Of a stretch of DNA of 64,000 nt, positions 63,565-64,000 are shown one piece after another (within the stretch, counting starts at the first letter, position 1; each line of letters begins with the position of its first letter). Position numbers and translations under genes: made by a program. Below the pieces are notes generated by a model. That model was not told the origin of the DNA. It was given only the letters and a program-made list of their open reading frames with translations, and ran no database searches. Source of the DNA: Saccharothrix sp. (GTDB taxonomy: Bacteria; Actinomycetota; Actinomycetes; Mycobacteriales; Pseudonocardiaceae); NCBI RefSeq assembly GCF_031180885.1, contig NZ_JAPSLK010000002.1:62001-126000 (forward strand), read 5' to 3'.

Positions 63565-63972
63565 CTACTTCTGGTTGATCCGCAGCATGTTGCCCGCCGG
63601 GTCGCGGAACGCGCAGTCGCGCACGCCGTAGGGCTGGTCCATCGGCTCCTGGAGCACCTCGCCGCCGGCCGCGCGGACCCGCTCGAAAGTCGCGTCGACG
63701 TCGGAGGTCGTGAAGATCACCCCGCGCAGCAGGCCCTTCGCCAGCAGTTCGGCGGCGGCGTCCCGGTCGGCGGCCGTGGCGTCGGGTGTGGCGACCGCCG
63801 GTTCGAGCACGATGTCCAGGTCAGGCTGGTCGGGCGAGCCGACCGAGACCCACCGCATCCCCTCGTAGGAGACGTCGTTGCGCACCTCCAGGCCGAGGGC
63901 GTCCCGGTAGAAGGCGAGCGCCTTGTCGTGGTCGTCGACCGCGATGAAACAGGTGGAAACCTTGATGTCCAT
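63565..63972 (-). CDS. VOC-superfamily (glyoxalase/extradiol dioxygenase-like) protein
   Basis: 135 residues: CFIAVDDHDKALAFYRDALGLEVRNDV, then VIFTTSDVDATFERVRAAGGEVLQEP and DCAFRDPAGNMLRINQK, the paired beta-alpha-beta-beta-beta modules of small VOC proteins (PhnB/bleomycin-resistance-like). Start at the ATG at 63972. Convergent with the CHAT gene, three bases apart. No specific substrate can be stated. Confidence 0.9.
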   Translation of the reverse strand: MDIKVSTCFIAVDDHDKALAFYRDALGLEVRNDVSYEGMRWVSVGSPDQPDLDIVLEPAVATPDATAADRDAAAELLAKGLLRGVIFTTSDVDATFERVRAAGGEVLQEPMDQPYGVRDCAFRDPAGNMLRINQK

Positions 63973-64000
63973 GCCGGCCAACCTACGACCGGGGACCCGG

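Overview
The window is high-GC (clearly above 70 %), densely packed actinomycete DNA with many GTG starts and 4-base stop/start overlaps. Gene content (F420-type luciferase-like oxidoreductases, a small SARP regulator, MbtH/NRPS genes, LanM) points to a filamentous actinomycete, perhaps of the Saccharothrix/Lentzea/Actinosynnema group. The lineage is inference; no rRNA or marker gene was seen.

Left part (1-18.8 kb): a mosaic of ordinary accessory genes. It holds a LysR regulator, two LLM-family oxidoreductases, a large LuxR (LAL-type) regulator, two MFS permeases, two PLP-dependent decarboxylase-like enzymes, a DUF885 metalloprotein, a small P-loop kinase, a TetR repressor with two matching operator-like sites, and a metallophosphoesterase. 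Several decayed genes lie between them: an S1 serine-protease tail, a truncated secreted protein, and an ECF sigma tail with a frameshifted membrane partner.

Centre (19.1-40.7 kb, + strand): a nonribosomal peptide cluster read as nearly one transcription unit. The order is MbtH; NRPS1 (C-A-PCP fused through a low-complexity linker to a LanB-type lantibiotic dehydratase N-terminal domain); NRPS2 (C-A-PCP); kynurenine 3-monooxygenase; an unrecognised protein; NRPS3 (C-A-PCP, probably Gly); an MFS exporter; NRPS4 (C-A-PCP-thioester reductase); and a SAM methyltransferase. Four modules, reductive release and a tRNA-dependent-type LanB domain on the assembly line make this the most unusual system in the window. 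Convergent to it (40.7-47.7 kb, - strand) is a compact class II lanthipeptide operon: SARP, a Cys-rich precursor peptide, LanM, an ABC exporter without a peptidase domain, and a probably bicovalent BBE-like flavoenzyme.

Right part (48-64 kb): a GNAT enzyme, a broken membrane-protein gene opposite a TetR repressor with a clear palindrome, and an orphan frameshifted atpB. Next comes a compact locus with a non-canonical GTP cyclohydrolase II (His at the product-switch position), a PTPS-like protein lacking the usual catalytic Cys, a GT4 glycosyltransferase, a methyltransferase-flippase fusion, a creatininase-like amidohydrolase, a zinc-type dehydrogenase, a CDP-alcohol phosphatidyltransferase, a DoxX-like protein, a RibD-C reductase and a membrane sulfatase/phosphotransferase. 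Together they look like a pathway joining a GTP-derived pyrimidine/pterin to a glycosylated lipid or membrane product. The window ends with pirin, a TPR-CHAT protein and a VOC protein. Four apparent single-base indels and one compensated indel pair cluster between 48 and 62 kb, so either decay or assembly error must be considered there.
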